Origin: Thermoplasmata archaeon
GTDB lineage: Archaea > Thermoplasmatota > Thermoplasmata > Lutacidiplasmatales > UBA184
Length of the DNA: 21,033 nt
Assembly (NCBI GenBank): GCA_030037875.1
Contig: JASHPV010000054.1
Coordinates: 1 to 21,033, forward strand
Direction of reading: 5' to 3'
Below the pieces are notes generated by a model. The model was not told the DNA's origin. It did no database searches and worked only from the letters and a program-made list of their open reading frames with translations. This document shows positions 1 through 6,912 of this stretch, one piece after another (position 1 is the first letter of the stretch; every line of letters starts with the position of its first letter). The position numbers and the translations under genes are program-made.

Positions 1-16
1 TCATCCGGGGACGGCC

Positions 17-730
17 GTGATTCTCGTTCGGGCTCCGGACACGATCCACCAGGCGACGGGGGAGATCCAGAACGGGACGTTCAACGGCCGCTGGCACTTT
101 TCGTTCGACGACTACTCCGACCCTCGGTTTGTCAAATTTGGTCAACTCCGGGTGTTCAACGACGACACACTGAGCCCGGGGGCCACGTGGCCGCTCCACC
201 CGCATCGGCACAACGAAGTGGTGACTTACGTGGCTGCCGGTGAGTTCCGGCACGAGGACGAGCATGGGCTCGGCGGCGTGCTCGAGCAGGGCGGCGTTCA
301 GCACACGACCGTGGGCCGGGGAATGTGGCACGCGGAGATCAACAACCTACCGGACCGACCGATGCGGTTCATCCAGATGTGGTTCATCCCAGAGCGCCTC
401 GACCTCGAACCCTCGGTGGAGCAGAAGGGGGTGTCCCGGACCGAGCGCACGAACGGATTCCTTCCCTTGGCGAGCCCCCGGCACGAGGGGGCTCTCCCGC
501 TTCGGAGCGACGCGAGCGTTTTCTCGTCGTTCCTCGAAACCGGGCGGGCAATCTCCCATCCGTTAGAGCGGGGCCGCGGGGCGTATCTGTACGTGTTGGA
601 GGGAGGGCCCGTCCACGCGAACGGGCAACCCTTGCCCGCGTTGGCCGCCGCCGAGTTCACGGACGAAGCCACCCTCCGCGTCGTGGCGGACCGCGATGCC
701 GAGCTCCTGCTGGTCGATACTCGTCTGTAG
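17..730 (+). CDS. Pirin family protein (bicupin)
   Basis: This is a 237-residue two-domain cupin, close to the usual ~230 residues of bacterial YhhW/pirin proteins. The N-terminal cupin carries the full metal site: H61 and H63 in LHPHRHNEV, then H105 and E107 in GMWHAEINN, matching the His-His-His-Glu set of human pirin. The stretch RWHFSFDDY...FGQLRVFNDD is the typical pirin opening. The C-terminal cupin (about 135-237) has degenerate metal ligands, as is usual. Family members are metal-dependent quercetin dioxygenases or redox-responsive regulators, and which applies here cannot be told. The start is GTG at 17. The frame stays open to the left edge, so a longer N-terminus cannot be excluded, but the protein aligns from its first residues. 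A pyrimidine-rich stretch follows the stop. Confidence 0.9.
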   Translation: MILVRAPDTIHQATGEIQNGTFNGRWHFSFDDYSDPRFVKFGQLRVFNDDTLSPGATWPLHPHRHNEVVTYVAAGEFRHEDEHGLGGVLEQGGVQHTTVGRGMWHAEINNLPDRPMRFIQMWFIPERLDLEPSVEQKGVSRTERTNGFLPLASPRHEGALPLRSDASVFSSFLETGRAISHPLERGRGAYLYVLEGGPVHANGQPLPALAAAEFTDEATLRVVADRDAELLLVDTRL

Positions 731-810
731 CCCTCCTCCCCCGGATTCTCTTCACCACTGCGAGGCCGCTCTCGGTGCCGTCGAGCGTCGGTGCCCCCGC
801 CTTAAGGGCG

Positions 811-1818
811 ATGGATTCTACCGTTCTCGTTCCGATGGTGAGGAATCCTTTGAGTTCCGAGCGCGCCCTGGCCGATGCGCAAGAGTTCCCAGCCGAAACC
901 TTGAGGTTGGTCGGCCAGCGCCGCGATGCGCTGCGACGGAAGGGGGATCTCTGGGCCGACTTCTTCGCCGACGAGGTGCGTCGGCGGATCGAGAACGGAT
1001 CCTTTCTTGGTGTACTTTGGTTCGGACCCGGCGGCGAACCCGTCGCGCTCGCCCACTGGGAGCCGGCGGGCGAGGTGGGTCGGAGGGGCCAAGTGTACCT
1101 CGGCGAAGGATTCCAGCGACGGTCCGTCCTCGAGGCATTCCTCAACCGCCTTGAGTCGGGCCCCACCGCGCATCCTCCCTTCGTTAGCTGGTCCGATGAG
1201 ATTCCCGGAGTTTCGGAAGCGGACCGTGAAGCCGTGTTCGCGGGCCGGGGTTTCTTCGGAGTCGTTCGAGCCGATATGCGGCTCCCCGCGGGAATCGAAC
1301 TCCCGCACCTGGCCCCGCTCCCGGGATACGACCCGAGAGCATTGTCTGTGGCCGACGAGACCCGCATGGCCGAGCTACTGTTCCGAGTCTACCAGGAAAG
1401 TCCGGAGCGGGCGCTCTTTGCCACCACGCTGGACCAGCACGAGGAGGCCCGGAGAGGGGTTTGGAATGTGCTCCATGGAGAGGTGGGAGAGTGGCTCCCG
1501 CGCGCCTCGTTCGGCATCGAGAGGGACGGCCGTTTGATCGCCCTAACGCTCGCCAACGACTTCGAGGGGGGGCTCATCGCCGAAGTGGGCGTGGACCCTT
1601 CGCACCGACGACAGGGTCTCGCGCGTCGCCTGCTCTCCCTTACGACCGATGCGCTACGCTCCGCCGGATTCGGGGTTCCGCGCTTGGTGGTGTCGATGTG
1701 GAACCCGGGGGCGGTCCGGCTGTACCGTTCCTTGGGTTTCGAATTCGTTCCGGGGGGAGCAAGCCGAATCTGGCTGAACCTTCGGGCACTGGGTGTCTCA
1801 CGGCCGCCGCCTCCCTAG
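811..1818 (+). CDS. GNAT family N-acetyltransferase
   Basis: This is a protein of about 335 residues with a clear C-terminal GNAT domain over the last ~130 residues. The acetyl-CoA pyrophosphate-binding motif A reads VGVDPSHRRQGLARRLL, and the later segment NPGAVRLYRSLGFE is the typical motif B. The N-terminal half (from about RDALRRKGDLWADFF) could be a degenerate first GNAT domain, as in mycothiol-synthase-like tandem proteins, but this is only a suggestion. The substrate is unknown. The frame is open from 325, but everything before about 800 is the shadow of the pirin gene. ATG 811 and ATG 835 are both possible starts. A weak AT-rich box (CCTTAAGG, 800-807) sits about 30 bases before 835 and would favour the shorter form. 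The gene is convergent with the amidohydrolase on the other strand. Confidence 0.85.
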   Translation: MDSTVLVPMVRNPLSSERALADAQEFPAETLRLVGQRRDALRRKGDLWADFFADEVRRRIENGSFLGVLWFGPGGEPVALAHWEPAGEVGRRGQVYLGEGFQRRSVLEAFLNRLESGPTAHPPFVSWSDEIPGVSEADREAVFAGRGFFGVVRADMRLPAGIELPHLAPLPGYDPRALSVADETRMAELLFRVYQESPERALFATTLDQHEEARRGVWNVLHGEVGEWLPRASFGIERDGRLIALTLANDFEGGLIAEVGVDPSHRRQGLARRLLSLTTDALRSAGFGVPRLVVSMWNPGAVRLYRSLGFEFVPGGASRIWLNLRALGVSRPPPP

Positions 1819-1836
1819 CGCGGCTCCATCACAGAG

Positions 1837-1846
1837 TTTCTATATC
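1837..1846 (+). promoter_or_regulatory. TATA-like box in the GNAT-amidohydrolase spacer
   Basis: The sequence TTTCTATATC stands out in a GC-rich spacer. It lies about 35 bases before a GGAGG-type ribosome binding site and about 55 before an ATG at 1898. It resembles an archaeal TATA box and would place a transcription start near 1868. Confidence 0.35.
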
Positions 1847-1897
1847 GCCCAATACGATGGCCCGGTCGGCCCGGTATCAGGAGGGGGCCGCTCCAAC

Positions 1898-1990
1898 ATG
1901 CAGAAACGAGCGAATCGAACCAGCTCCGCGTCTCCCCAACCCGTTCTTCCCTCCTTTTTCCCGCGCTTGCGGACTGTCACAGCGGCATAG
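1898..1990 (+). CDS. Possible 30-residue peptide or small RNA in the spacer
   Basis: An ATG at 1898 opens a 30-codon frame ending in TAG at 1990. The predicted peptide is basic and rich in Ser/Pro and has no recognised family. It is considered only because a TATA-like box (1837-1846) and the ribosome-binding-like AGGAGGGG (1879-1886, 11 bases before the ATG) are aligned in front of it. The frame contains a T-rich tract (1944-1959) that could equally be a transcription terminator. In that case the product would be a ~90-base RNA, or the tract would simply end the GNAT transcript. Codon use gives no strong support. Treat as speculative. Confidence 0.2.
   Translation: MQKRANRTSSASPQPVLPSFFPRLRTVTAA
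1944..1959 (+). terminator. T-rich tract, possible archaeal terminator
   Basis: A pyrimidine tract TTCTTCCCTCCTTTTT lies about 125 bases after the GNAT stop codon. Archaeal RNA polymerase terminates at oligo-T on the non-template strand, so this could end the GNAT transcript or a short spacer transcript. No hairpin precedes it. Confidence 0.3.
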
Positions 1991-2022
1991 TCCAGGCCCG
2001 TTCAGGAACGAGGGGCGGTAGC

Positions 2023-3639
2023 CTACCCGGGTGCCGCACTGTTCTCGGGATCGGCAAAGACCGTGCGCGCGTCCACGACCGTGGCAACGGTCCTTGTTTC
2101 GGCGAGCTTCTCCGGGGATACCCCGAAAGGGTCCGGGCCTACCACGACCATGTCGGCGTATTTGCCCACCGCGAGGGAACCCCGGGTCGTTTCGCAGTGC
2201 GTCGCAAACGCGGCGCCCATCGTGTAGGCCCGGAGCGCTTCTTCGAGCGTCAATCTGAGCGGAGATAGGTCACCCGAGGCATCCACGCGTTGGACGGCGG
2301 CATGAATGCCGACCCATGGGTTGAGCGCCGCGACGGGCCAGTCGCTCGCGAACGCGAGGTCGGCCCCGGATTGGAGAAGGGCCTTCCAAGGAAACGCTCG
2401 CCGGGTCCGGGCGGGTCCCACGGCCTCCCTCCATCGCTTCGTGAGCTCGGGAGCCGAGTGTCGGGGCATCATGCACGGGATGACACCGAGCTGAGCAAAT
2501 CGGGGGATGTCGTCGGCTGCGAGATTCTCGCAGTGCTCGATCCGGTGGCGCCGTCCGATCATCCGGTTCGCGGCCGACGCTTTCTCGTACGCGTCCAGGG
2601 CGAGGCGGACACCCCGGTCGCCACAGGCGTGGGTGAGGACCTGGAATCCTCGGCGGTCGAGGTCCGCGACGATCGCTTCGTACTCAGAGACCGGGTAGAC
2701 TGTCTTCCCTCGGGAGGCCGGGTCGTTGGAATACGCCTCCAGCAGTGCCGCCGTCCCGGTCTCCTGGACGCCGTCGATGTAGAGCTTCACGGCACCCACA
2801 CCGAACCAGTCATCGTGGGCCTTCGCGACGGCGCTCATGAATTCCGGGTACCGGCTCTTCGGGGTGCCTCGCGGATGATAGATCGCTGCCCGGATCCGAA
2901 CCGGGAGCGCGTTGCGATTTCGGAGCTGCTCGTAGGCGTCCAGCGTATCGAGCGGAACCTGGACGTCAAAGCCGGTGGTGATTCCGTACCCGCTCGCGGC
3001 GGTGAGGATGCGCTCGAGACCTTCGATCGATTTCCGACGTTCGAATTCAGGCAGTAGGGCGGTTACGTCAAAGGATTCCGTGAAGATTCCGGTAGGTTGG
3101 CGGGTCTTAGGGTCCCGCTGCATACCTCCCACGTCGCGTTTCGCCTTGGAGAGCACGGCTTGGGCTCGTTCGACGAAGCGGGTGTTGCCCCATCCGGTGT
3201 GCCCATCCCAGGACGTGAGAAGGACCGGCCGATCGTAGACCGTGGTATCGAGGTCTTGCGAGGTCGGCAGGCCCTCCCCGCCGAGGGCCGCGTAATCGAA
3301 TCCATGTCCGATGATGATCTCTTCGTCGGGGTGTGCGTGGGCATACTCGCGCACCCGGCGTTGGACTTCCAGCATCGTCGGGTGGTCCGACAGGTCGATC
3401 CAATGGCCGAGCTCGTAGGCCCAGACCAAATGCACGTGGGCATCGATGAGCCCGGGAAGGACTCGCCGCCCAGCGGCGTCCAGTATTTGGGTTTTCGAGT
3501 CCGCCTTCCGCTCGATCTCACGGTGGGAGCCGAGGGCGACGATCCGGCCGCCCCGGGCGGCCAGAGCTTCCGCCTCCGGGATCGAGGGATCGCCCGTCCA
3601 AATCCGCGCGTTGGTCAGGATGAACGTCGGCGCCGGCAG
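2023..3639 (-). CDS. YtcJ-like metal-dependent amidohydrolase (amidohydrolase_3)
   Basis: This is an amidohydrolase-superfamily protein of about 538 residues, similar in length to YtcJ/N-substituted formamide deformylase-like enzymes. From a CTG at 3639 it begins MPAPTFILTNARIWTG, a typical N-terminal beta-sandwich strand for the family. Metal ligands visible are H68 and H70 in DAHVH, H337 in THACGDRG, H369 in RIEHCE and D433 in FASDWPV. K285 in VKLYIDG is at the position that can bridge metals. Such enzymes hydrolyse amide or formamide-type C-N bonds in the cytoplasm; the substrate is unknown. The frame contains no ATG, GTG or TTG between the MFS stop and GTG 3435. Starting at 3435 would remove half of the HxH motif. 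CTG 3639 has a purine-rich GGAAGGGA 5 bases upstream. It is the last gene of an SDR-MFS-amidohydrolase operon, 54 bases after the MFS stop. Confidence 0.87.
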   Translation of the reverse strand: MPAPTFILTNARIWTGDPSIPEAEALAARGGRIVALGSHREIERKADSKTQILDAAGRRVLPGLIDAHVHLVWAYELGHWIDLSDHPTMLEVQRRVREYAHAHPDEEIIIGHGFDYAALGGEGLPTSQDLDTTVYDRPVLLTSWDGHTGWGNTRFVERAQAVLSKAKRDVGGMQRDPKTRQPTGIFTESFDVTALLPEFERRKSIEGLERILTAASGYGITTGFDVQVPLDTLDAYEQLRNRNALPVRIRAAIYHPRGTPKSRYPEFMSAVAKAHDDWFGVGAVKLYIDGVQETGTAALLEAYSNDPASRGKTVYPVSEYEAIVADLDRRGFQVLTHACGDRGVRLALDAYEKASAANRMIGRRHRIEHCENLAADDIPRFAQLGVIPCMMPRHSAPELTKRWREAVGPARTRRAFPWKALLQSGADLAFASDWPVAALNPWVGIHAAVQRVDASGDLSPLRLTLEEALRAYTMGAAFATHCETTRGSLAVGKYADMVVVGPDPFGVSPEKLAETRTVATVVDARTVFADPENSAAPG

Positions 3640-3693
3640 GTAGGTCCCTTCCGCACCCGGCGACGAGCGGCGAGTATTAGGAAGCGTCGCAAC

Positions 3694-4938
3694 TCAGTCG
3701 GGGTCTTGGGCCGCCGCCTCCGGAACCGTCGGCCTTGAGGAGGGCCCCCGCCCCCAGTACACGCCCACTAGGCTCACCGTGAGCCCAACGGCGGCGAGCG
3801 CCGTCACCAACGGGAAGATGCTCACCGGTCCGTACGCTGTCCACACCGCCCCGAACAGGAGCGGACCGATGAGCAATCCCAAGTCCTCCATCGTGCCGAA
3901 TACCCCGATGGCAGCTCCCTGCTGGTCTCGCGCCATGCTGTCGAGCGCGAGCGGCAATATGCTCGCGAAGAGCCATCCGAGGCCGGCCGAAAAGACCAGG
4001 GTCGCACCGATCATCTCCGCGTAGGACCGGGAACCCCAGGTGGCCAGGCCCCCGACGAGCAGCAATACGAATCCCGCAGGGATCGAACGGGTGGTCCCCC
4101 ACTTGTCGACCGCGGTTCCGAGGACGAAAGAAGCGGCGAGCGTGGCCAGACGACCCGCGCCCAGGACATAACCGGCTTCGGAAGGCGTACCCCGGAAGAG
4201 AACGATGGAATAGTACTGCAGAAAATTCGTGGTGAACGACATCGCGGTAAAGGCGACCAGGACGAGTCCAAGAGCGAGGAGAAAGGGCCTAGTGGCCAAG
4301 GACGTCAGCGACCGCCTCCGGCCCTCCTCGACGGGGAGGGCCGCCCGAGACCATGGAAGCGCCGCGGCGGCCCCGACAGCGACGGACAACACGGCGATAG
4401 AGGCGTACGCCACGTCGTGGAATCCAACCGTAACGAATTCCAGCGGGCCGACCGAAACCCCGATCGCTAACCCAAGCCCCAACGCCGCGCTCCAGCGGCC
4501 GGTGCCCGTTCCTTCGGACCCCGGGCCACCGTAGGTAAGCGCGACCCACCGCAGGAGGGGGACCAGGTACACCCCGAGCGCTCCCAGGATGACTTCCGCT
4601 AGAAGAAACGCCGGGAGAGTGGTGGCGAAGGCGAGCAGGACCGTCGCGCCGGCGACGATGCCGCCGATCAGCACGATAAGGGACGGCCGGCCCATTCGAA
4701 AGGCGAGTGCCCCCCAAAGCCCTTCGGTGAGCATCGTGCCGGCCGCGAACGCACTCAACGTGAGCCCGTACTGGAAAATGGGTAACCCGAGCTGTTGGAA
4801 ACGAAACGGAAGCGTGGCGCTCAGCAGGCCGATCGAGATCCCCCAGAAGGCGGTGGACAAGTAGAGGTATCGCTGGACCCCTGAGGGCCGGGTTCCGGGG
4901 GTGGCCCTCGGAATGCTTCTCAGATCTCCATCTGCCAA
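3694..4938 (-). CDS. MFS transporter
   Basis: This is a 414-residue integral membrane protein with about twelve hydrophobic segments in two halves, separated near residue 205 by the basic loop EEGRRRSLTSLATR. Length and layout fit a 12-helix major facilitator. The inter-helix loops FRMGRPS (2-3) and DKWGTTRS (8-9) resemble degenerate forms of the MFS D/G-rich loop motif. The substrate cannot be predicted; efflux or uptake are both possible. The start is TTG 4938, preceded by GGAG five bases upstream. An ATG at 4931 is out of frame and no in-frame ATG or GTG lies close by. It starts 23 bases after the SDR stop and precedes the amidohydrolase, so the three are probably co-transcribed. It may import or export the compound acted on by the flanking enzymes, though that is inference. 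Confidence 0.85.
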   Translation of the reverse strand: MADGDLRSIPRATPGTRPSGVQRYLYLSTAFWGISIGLLSATLPFRFQQLGLPIFQYGLTLSAFAAGTMLTEGLWGALAFRMGRPSLIVLIGGIVAGATVLLAFATTLPAFLLAEVILGALGVYLVPLLRWVALTYGGPGSEGTGTGRWSAALGLGLAIGVSVGPLEFVTVGFHDVAYASIAVLSVAVGAAAALPWSRAALPVEEGRRRSLTSLATRPFLLALGLVLVAFTAMSFTTNFLQYYSIVLFRGTPSEAGYVLGAGRLATLAASFVLGTAVDKWGTTRSIPAGFVLLLVGGLATWGSRSYAEMIGATLVFSAGLGWLFASILPLALDSMARDQQGAAIGVFGTMEDLGLLIGPLLFGAVWTAYGPVSIFPLVTALAAVGLTVSLVGVYWGRGPSSRPTVPEAAAQDPD

Positions 4939-4961
4939 CCCGACTCCGCGTCGCCTTGGTC

Positions 4962-5798
4962 CTACGCCGGTCGCTCGCTCGGGAGGTCGCTCAACAGGTC
5001 CATGATCCCGTTACCCAGCCATTGGCCTCCGTCGACGGGAAGCACCTGGCCGGTGATGTACGACGCCCGAGCACTGGCGAGATAGGCTACGGCGTCGGCG
5101 ATCTCATCGGGGGTACCAAAGCGTCGCATGGGGATCTCGCGCTCGATCCGACGGATGAGACCCTCGGACAGCCATAGCTGCCGATCGGTCCCTTCCGTGC
5201 GGACCGGCCCGGGGGCGACGGCGTTCACTCGAATTCGATGGGGCGCCCACTCGACGGCGAGGGCGCGGGTCAAGGCCAGTACCCCTGCCTTCGCGGCGGC
5301 GGAGTGGGCCGTGCCCGGCCCGGCCATCCAAGCGTAGGCAGCCACGATGTTCACGATGGCGGGGGATGGGGCTTCTCGAAGGAGCGGGAACGCGGCCCGG
5401 GAGCAGTAGAACGTTCCATCGAGGACGATGCCGACCACGGCGCGCCAGCCGTTCGGCGTCAACCGCTCGGAGGGTACGATGAAGTTCCCGGCGGCGTTGT
5501 TCACGAGGACGTCCAGCCGGCCATACTCGCGGCGAACGGTTTCGATCAACGCTTCGACCTGTTCGTAGTTCCGGACGTCGGTCGGTACCGTCACGACATG
5601 TGCCCCCGTCCTGCGCAACTTCTCTGCGCCTGCGGCTAGATGCTCTGGCGAGCGGCTGGCGATTACAAGGTCGTATCCTTCTCGGCCAAAGTGCTCCCCG
5701 ATCACGAGACCGAGCCCCGTGCCACCTCCGGTGACGAGGGCCACCGGTCGCGCGGGTCGCGTTTCTGAAGGGACGGAGCTAGAGGGCATCGCGGTCAT
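4962..5798 (-). CDS. SDR family oxidoreductase, 2,4-dienoyl-CoA reductase (DECR)-like
   Basis: This is a 278-residue short-chain dehydrogenase with a full Rossmann fold: nucleotide motif TGGGTGLG (23-30), NNAAG (100-104), K170, and VNAVAPGPVRTEG after the active site. The usual catalytic Tyr four residues before K170 is Ser166, and the usual Ser near 152 is Val/Ala. The pattern HSAAAKAGV together with APGPVRTEG resembles peroxisomal 2,4-dienoyl-CoA reductases, which also lack the YxxxK tyrosine. It therefore probably reduces an enoyl- or dienoyl-CoA with NADPH. The open frame reaches 5882, but ATG 5798 is preferred because an AT-rich box (5826-5836) lies 30 bases upstream, giving a near-leaderless message, and homology begins just after it. 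It is the first gene of the minus-strand operon. Confidence 0.85.
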   Translation of the reverse strand: MTAMPSSSVPSETRPARPVALVTGGGTGLGLVIGEHFGREGYDLVIASRSPEHLAAGAEKLRRTGAHVVTVPTDVRNYEQVEALIETVRREYGRLDVLVNNAAGNFIVPSERLTPNGWRAVVGIVLDGTFYCSRAAFPLLREAPSPAIVNIVAAYAWMAGPGTAHSAAAKAGVLALTRALAVEWAPHRIRVNAVAPGPVRTEGTDRQLWLSEGLIRRIEREIPMRRFGTPDEIADAVAYLASARASYITGQVLPVDGGQWLGNGIMDLLSDLPSERPA

Positions 5799-5825
5799 CG
5801 GTTCGCTCTGCCAAGCGACGACCCG

Positions 5826-5836
5826 CATAAGGAAAT
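5826..5836 (-). promoter_or_regulatory. TATA-like box for the SDR-MFS-amidohydrolase operon
   Basis: On the minus strand the sequence reads ATTTCCTTATG, centred about 33 bases before ATG 5798. It is the only AT-rich element in the spacer to the divergent MBL gene. The predicted start of transcription is near 5805. Confidence 0.4.
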
Positions 5837-5903
5837 GGTTGGGACGGGCCAAAACCCTCGAAGGGGGCGGCATCCTCATCAACGGGCCGGCTTACCGCGA
5901 GCC

Positions 5904-6497
5904 GTGACGCGTCGGATAACCCGAGCCCGGTCCCCATCTGGCCCTTCGGTCGAAGTGCTCTTCGAGGGCTATGCGGCGCCCGGAGTTGCGGGGACCGTCG
6001 GGCTGGTTCGAGAGGGCAATCGGCGGATCGTTATCGACCCCGGAATGGTCCCCCGTCGTTCGGCGATCCTCGCGCCCCTGGCGCGCGCCGGACTCTCGCC
6101 TGAACAGGTCACGGACGTCATCTTCTCGCACCATCATCCCGACCACACCCTCAATGCGGCCCTGTTCCCTCGGGCGCGCTTCCACGATTTCTGGGCCATT
6201 TACCGGAACGATACGTGGGAGAGCCGCCCCGCCGAGGGGTTCCACGTGGCTCCGCATGTACAGCTACTGGAAACGCCCGGCCACACCCCGCAGGACATCA
6301 CGACGCTCGTGGAAACGCCGGAAGGCGTCTACGCCTTCACTCACCTCTGGTGGGACGGCAGCGGTCCGCCGGAAGATCCATTGGCCGACAACGCGGAGCT
6401 TCTCCACAAGAATCGGGCACGAGTGGCCCGGCTCGCGAAGTGGATTGTTCCCGGCCACGGCGCCGCCTTTCCCTTGGGCCCGGCGACTCCGGTCTAG
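5904..6497 (+). CDS. MBL-fold metallo-hydrolase, MBLAC1-like
   Basis: This is a metallo-beta-lactamase-fold protein of about 197 residues. The metal motif HxHxDH is present as SHHHPDH (H76, H78, D80, H81), with H127 in TPGHTP and H185 in IVPGHG. The overall order (VEVLFEGYA, ILAPLARAGLSPEQVTDVIFSHHHPDHT, LFPRARF, C-terminal VPGHGAAF) follows the MBLAC1 group. At the place of the usual metal-bridging Asp in the GD motif, this protein reads FTHLWW (T146, H147), so that ligand appears to be replaced. The fold hydrolyses thioesters, phosphoesters or nucleic acids; the substrate here is unknown. The start is GTG 5904. GTG 5955 is an alternative, and the upstream ATG 5835 would add an unlikely Arg-rich tail. 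It is divergent from the SDR operon. Confidence 0.82.
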   Translation: MTRRITRARSPSGPSVEVLFEGYAAPGVAGTVGLVREGNRRIVIDPGMVPRRSAILAPLARAGLSPEQVTDVIFSHHHPDHTLNAALFPRARFHDFWAIYRNDTWESRPAEGFHVAPHVQLLETPGHTPQDITTLVETPEGVYAFTHLWWDGSGPPEDPLADNAELLHKNRARVARLAKWIVPGHGAAFPLGPATPV

Positions 6498-6544
6498 CTA
6501 GCGCCGGCCGGTGGCTGACCTTCGTACGCGGGAGTGCTCGGAGA

Positions 6545-6766
6545 CTAGCCCGCCGCGGCGGGCACAGTTCCCCTGAACCATCCCCACGGCGCGATCCGGC
6601 GGCGCGCGATCTCGTGCCGCCGGCATTGGCGGCACCAGAGCACGGGCCGGCGGGCCCCCGAGGAAAGCTCGGGGGTCGCCATGTGGTCAGACGGCGGATG
6701 CCGGCAACTGCGGTTGCCGCAGTGCTGGTTCCAGTTTCGGTCCATGGAGAGGGAGGGAGCTCCCAT
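6545..6766 (-). CDS. Small zinc-ribbon-like protein
   Basis: This is a 73-residue basic protein with two Cys pairs, C16xxxxC21 (HCGNRSC) and C45xxC48 (WCRQC), plus H15 and H23. The spacing is suited to binding one zinc ion. The second half is Arg-rich (RQCRRHEIARRR), which suggests nucleic-acid binding. Third codon positions are strongly GC, as in neighbouring genes. A TATA-like element (GTTTAATAC on the minus strand, 6807-6799) lies about 35 bases before ATG 6766; ATG 6745 would give a 66-residue form. It is divergent from the penicillin-acylase gene and tail-to-tail with the MBL gene. Zinc-ribbon mini-proteins are common in archaea, but no family was recognised. The same DNA is unusually rich in palindromes, so a structured RNA is an alternative. 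Confidence 0.5.
   Translation of the reverse strand: MGAPSLSMDRNWNQHCGNRSCRHPPSDHMATPELSSGARRPVLWCRQCRRHEIARRRIAPWGWFRGTVPAAAG
6548..6764. repeat. Cluster of perfect palindromes and hairpins
   Basis: Five inverted repeats were found by eye: GCCCGCCG/CGGCGGGC (6548-6563, no loop); GTGCCGCC/GGCGGCAC with a 6-base loop (6614-6635); CCCCCGAG/CTCGGGGG with a 5-base loop (about 6655-6675); ACTGCGG/CCGCAGT with a 3-base loop (6707-6723); and the palindrome GGGAGCTCCC (6755-6764). GGCAAC/GTTGCC overlaps the fourth. They span the zinc-ribbon gene, and none is followed by oligo-T. The region could encode a folded RNA on either strand, or the hairpins could be side effects of high GC in a small gene. 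Confidence 0.5.
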
Positions 6767-6783
6767 AGGGAGCGTTGATGTTC

Positions 6784-6807
6784 AATACGCATTTCTGCGT
6801 ATTAAAC
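6784..6807. promoter_or_regulatory. Divergent promoter with inverted-repeat operator
   Basis: A perfect 8-base inverted repeat AATACGCA-N4-TGCGTATT (6784-6803) overlaps the AT-rich element GTATTAAAC (6799-6807). That element reads as a TATA-like box in both directions. It lies about 35 bases before the zinc-ribbon ATG (minus) and, on the plus strand, would start transcription near 6829, ahead of the acylase. A dimeric regulator bound here would block or control both genes. Confidence 0.5.
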
Positions 6808-6912
6808 CTACCGTTTTTCTTCTTCGCGCGCACCGGTAATGCCGGTCGAATCCGACTCCACTCACCCGAATCAGCGCCGCCGGTCCGAACGCCTGGTCCC
6901 AACAGTATTTTC

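Noticed and set aside
325..810. The N-terminal 160 codons of the open frame leading into the acetyltransferase
   Set aside because: Arg/Pro-rich shadow of the pirin gene in another frame; no homology, and it overlaps a well-supported gene.
1288..1312. tRNA-like T-arm on the minus strand (GTTCGATTCCC with a GC stem)
   Set aside because: The 5-base stem with a 7-base loop does not pair properly, no anticodon or D arm lies upstream, and the DNA codes for a conserved part of the acetyltransferase.
2290..3057. 255-codon plus-strand open frame opposite the amidohydrolase
   Set aside because: Antisense shadow of a strongly supported enzyme; no start signals.
6778..6912. Longer N-terminus of the penicillin acylase from ATG 6778
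   Set aside because: It would place 45 unrelated residues before the charged signal-anchor and cover the inverted repeat and TATA element. Kept only as an alternative, because GGGAG lies ahead of it.
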